Shown here: one piece after another, positions 5,440-6,572 of the stretch
Layout: the number at the start of each line of letters is the position of its first letter
Numbering within the stretch: position 1 is the first letter of the stretch
NCBI GenBank assembly: GCA_003661125.1
Contig: QMVO01000099.1
Coordinates: 1 to 6,572, forward strand
Source of the DNA: Methanosarcinales archaeon
GTDB taxonomy: Archaea > Halobacteriota > Syntropharchaeia > Alkanophagales > Methanospirareceae
DNA length: 6,572 bases
Reading direction: 5' to 3'
Translations under genes and position numbers: made by a program
The notes under the pieces: generated by a model
Seen by the model: only the letters and a program-made list of their open reading frames with translations
The model's database searches: none
Told to the model about the DNA's origin: nothing

Positions 5440-6507
5440 ATGAAATATGAAGCAGATTGGAAAGTATTTTTGGCTGTTTCAATTGCCTTGGCGATAGTTG
5501 TAAGCGGTAACGCAGTTGGTGCCGATACAACTTACAGCATGGATTCGGAGAAAGATAACTCTCCACAAAATTACTTTACGCCAACACTCACTCCAGATCA
5601 GATATTGATTATTGCAGTATATTATGATACCTATGTGAAAGGGGATACTGAAGGTGAATTTATAAGGATACATAATCCCACTGAAAGTACAATCAACATC
5701 GGTGGATGGCAGATAACAGATCGTGAAGGCATTATTACGTTTCCGGATTGGGCATATATAAGTGCCGGGAATAGTCTATACCTCGCTTATAACGCAACTA
5801 CATTTTATGAGGAGATGCTTCTGAAACCCGATTTTGAGTATGGTGTTGATTCAGATCCTGCACCAGATATGATAAAGACTCATAGGAGGGTGAGATTGCA
5901 TAATGAGGGTGATGAAGTGATTCTGAGAGATAATAAAGGTGAAATAGTAGACGTCGTAGTTTATGGCAATTCCGATTACACAGGTCCCGGATGGACCGGT
6001 TTGCCTGTGAAGGATGTAGAAGAAGGTGTAATCTTAGAGAGGGATCTAAACGAAACGACAGGGGCGTATGAAGACACAAACTCTGCTGCTGATTGGATCA
6101 CACATCCAATCGAGGACGTTTGGCGACTGTACTTCCCCTACAAGACATTTAACTTCAACGGAACAGTAACTGTATTCACATCACCGGACAGTAGCTTCAA
6201 AGAACTTGCAAATGCGATTGACAACGCCAATGAATCAATCTATTTGAATGTTTACCAGTTCTACAATTACTATCTGATGGATCATCTCATCGCTGCCTTA
6301 AACCGAGGTGTTAACGTGAAAGTCCTTTTAGAAGGCGACCCTTATCGCGGAATGGGCGATGAAGAGAGATATATTGCAGCGCAGATAGCGAATGCAGGCG
6401 GCGAGGTCAGGTTTATGATCGATGACAAAGCCAGGGGCATATATAATAGACAGCCCCCTCCACAAACTACCATTCAGCAATCTTCTGCAATTCCTCCTTT
6501 GTGTTAA
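5440..6507 (+). CDS. Secreted lamin-tail / phospholipase-D-like protein, interrupted
   Basis: The product starts with a signal peptide (hydrophobic 10-22, likely cut near AVGA at 25-28). A lamin-tail domain follows (about 54-176, with EFIRIHNPTESTINIGGWQI at 73-92 and VRLHNEGDEVILRD at 151-164), then the first part of a PLD-like domain (about 242-335, IYLNVYQFYNYYLMDHLIAA and NVKVLLEGDP). Several N-x-S/T sites (118, 204, 240, 264) suit an exported archaeal glycoprotein. Family members continue into an HxKxxxxD catalytic motif. Here the family-like sequence stops at about R337 and the last 18 residues (QPPPQTTIQQ...) are an unrelated proline/glutamine run, so no HKD motif is present. The likely cause is an element inserted at about 6450, making this a pseudogene as it stands. 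The start is set by the signal peptide; there is no Shine-Dalgarno sequence. Extracellular nucleic-acid or lipid binding is possible but unproven. Confidence 0.8.
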   Translation: MKYEADWKVFLAVSIALAIVVSGNAVGADTTYSMDSEKDNSPQNYFTPTLTPDQILIIAVYYDTYVKGDTEGEFIRIHNPTESTINIGGWQITDREGIITFPDWAYISAGNSLYLAYNATTFYEEMLLKPDFEYGVDSDPAPDMIKTHRRVRLHNEGDEVILRDNKGEIVDVVVYGNSDYTGPGWTGLPVKDVEEGVILERDLNETTGAYEDTNSAADWITHPIEDVWRLYFPYKTFNFNGTVTVFTSPDSSFKELANAIDNANESIYLNVYQFYNYYLMDHLIAALNRGVNVKVLLEGDPYRGMGDEERYIAAQIANAGGEVRFMIDDKARGIYNRQPPPQTTIQQSSAIPPLC

Positions 6508-6572
6508 TACCCAGCGAAACCACTAGCCCTACCAAAAGTACATGCAGACAAACGAATTTTTTGACTGAACGC
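6450..6572 (-). mobile_element. Probable end of an insertion element, cut by the window edge
   Basis: At about 6450 the PLD-like reading frame loses its family sequence, and the DNA changes from purine-rich plus-strand coding sequence to a stretch starting CAGCCCCCTCCACAAACTAC. A minus-strand reading frame then ends 16 bases inside this boundary, the usual geometry of a transposase gene next to an insertion-sequence terminus. The flank just outside (ATATATAATA) is an AT-rich target-like site. The other end lies beyond the window, so terminal inverted repeats and target duplication cannot be checked. An alternative is a simple rearrangement joining two loci. Confidence 0.5.
6467..6572 (-). CDS. 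C-terminal fragment of a probable transposase
   Basis: On the minus strand an open frame enters from the right edge and ends at TAG (6467-6469), giving 34 complete codons. The peptide reads RSVKKFVCLH, then a hydrophobic VLLVGLVVSLGI, then NTKEELQKIAEW. A basic-hydrophobic helix with a short charged, aromatic end is the kind of tail found on DDE transposases, and the placement against a likely element boundary supports that. The fragment is too short to assign to an IS family, and I do not claim one. The coding nature is inferred from the open frame, its plausible composition and its context. Confidence 0.42.
   Translation of the reverse strand, partial: RSVKKFVCLHVLLVGLVVSLGINTKEELQKIAEW

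Noticed and set aside
5798..6079. Minus-strand open frame opposite the LTD-PLD gene
   Set aside because: It is His/Leu/Ser-rich with no domain, and the plus strand carries a well-formed signal peptide and lamin-tail domain.
1..6572. CRISPR array, tRNA or rRNA genes
   Set aside because: I saw no regularly spaced repeats of the right length, no cloverleaf-like sequence and no conserved rRNA stretches. All of the longer regions are accounted for by protein genes.

Overview
The window looks like chromosomal DNA from an archaeon, most likely a euryarchaeote of the methanogen/anaerobic-methanotroph sphere. The evidence is a set of archaeal genes: a Hel308-type helicase, ribosomal proteins eL43 (L37Ae), eS4 (S4e) and uL5 (L5), RNA polymerase subunit P (Rpo12), the KEOPS subunit Pcc1, and a DUF1638-like protein. 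Promoters look like archaeal TATA boxes, and several genes have little or no Shine-Dalgarno leader. The lineage is an inference. The DUF1638-like protein and the fragmented ribosomal cluster fit that group, but no marker here fixes a genus.

Layout. (1) 93-2150, minus: Hel308-type superfamily-2 helicase. It is divergent from the next operon across a 71-bp gap that holds one AT-rich box usable in both directions, plus a perfect 14-bp palindrome over the helicase start codon. (2) 2222-3138, plus: a tight four-gene operon, rpl37ae - rpoP - pcc1 - a 59-residue two-helix membrane protein. Gaps are 7, 0 and 1 bases. The operon links the ribosome, RNA polymerase and the tRNA t6A machinery. (3) 3139-3203: short convergent spacer with T-runs on the minus strand and a four-copy GATA repeat. 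(4) 5296-3204, minus: rps4e - rpl5 - DUF1638-like gene, spaced by 11-12 bases. S4e-L5 is the order of the archaeal spc ribosomal operon, but here it has lost L24 upstream and S14/S8/L6 downstream, and a DUF1638-like gene follows instead. (5) 5297-5439: divergent spacer with a nested set of inverted and direct AAATAGT repeats. (6) 5440-6507, plus: a secreted protein with a lamin-tail domain and the first part of a phospholipase-D-like domain. It loses family-like sequence abruptly near 6450. (7) 6450-6572: apparently the end of an inserted element carrying, on the minus strand, the C-terminal 34 codons of a probable transposase that runs off the window.

Most of the window is housekeeping. The less ordinary parts are the ribosomal islet with its DUF1638 passenger, the tiny membrane protein coupled to pcc1, the palindromic sites in the two divergent spacers, and the broken surface-protein gene at the right edge. 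I see no CRISPR array, rRNA, tRNA or defence system.
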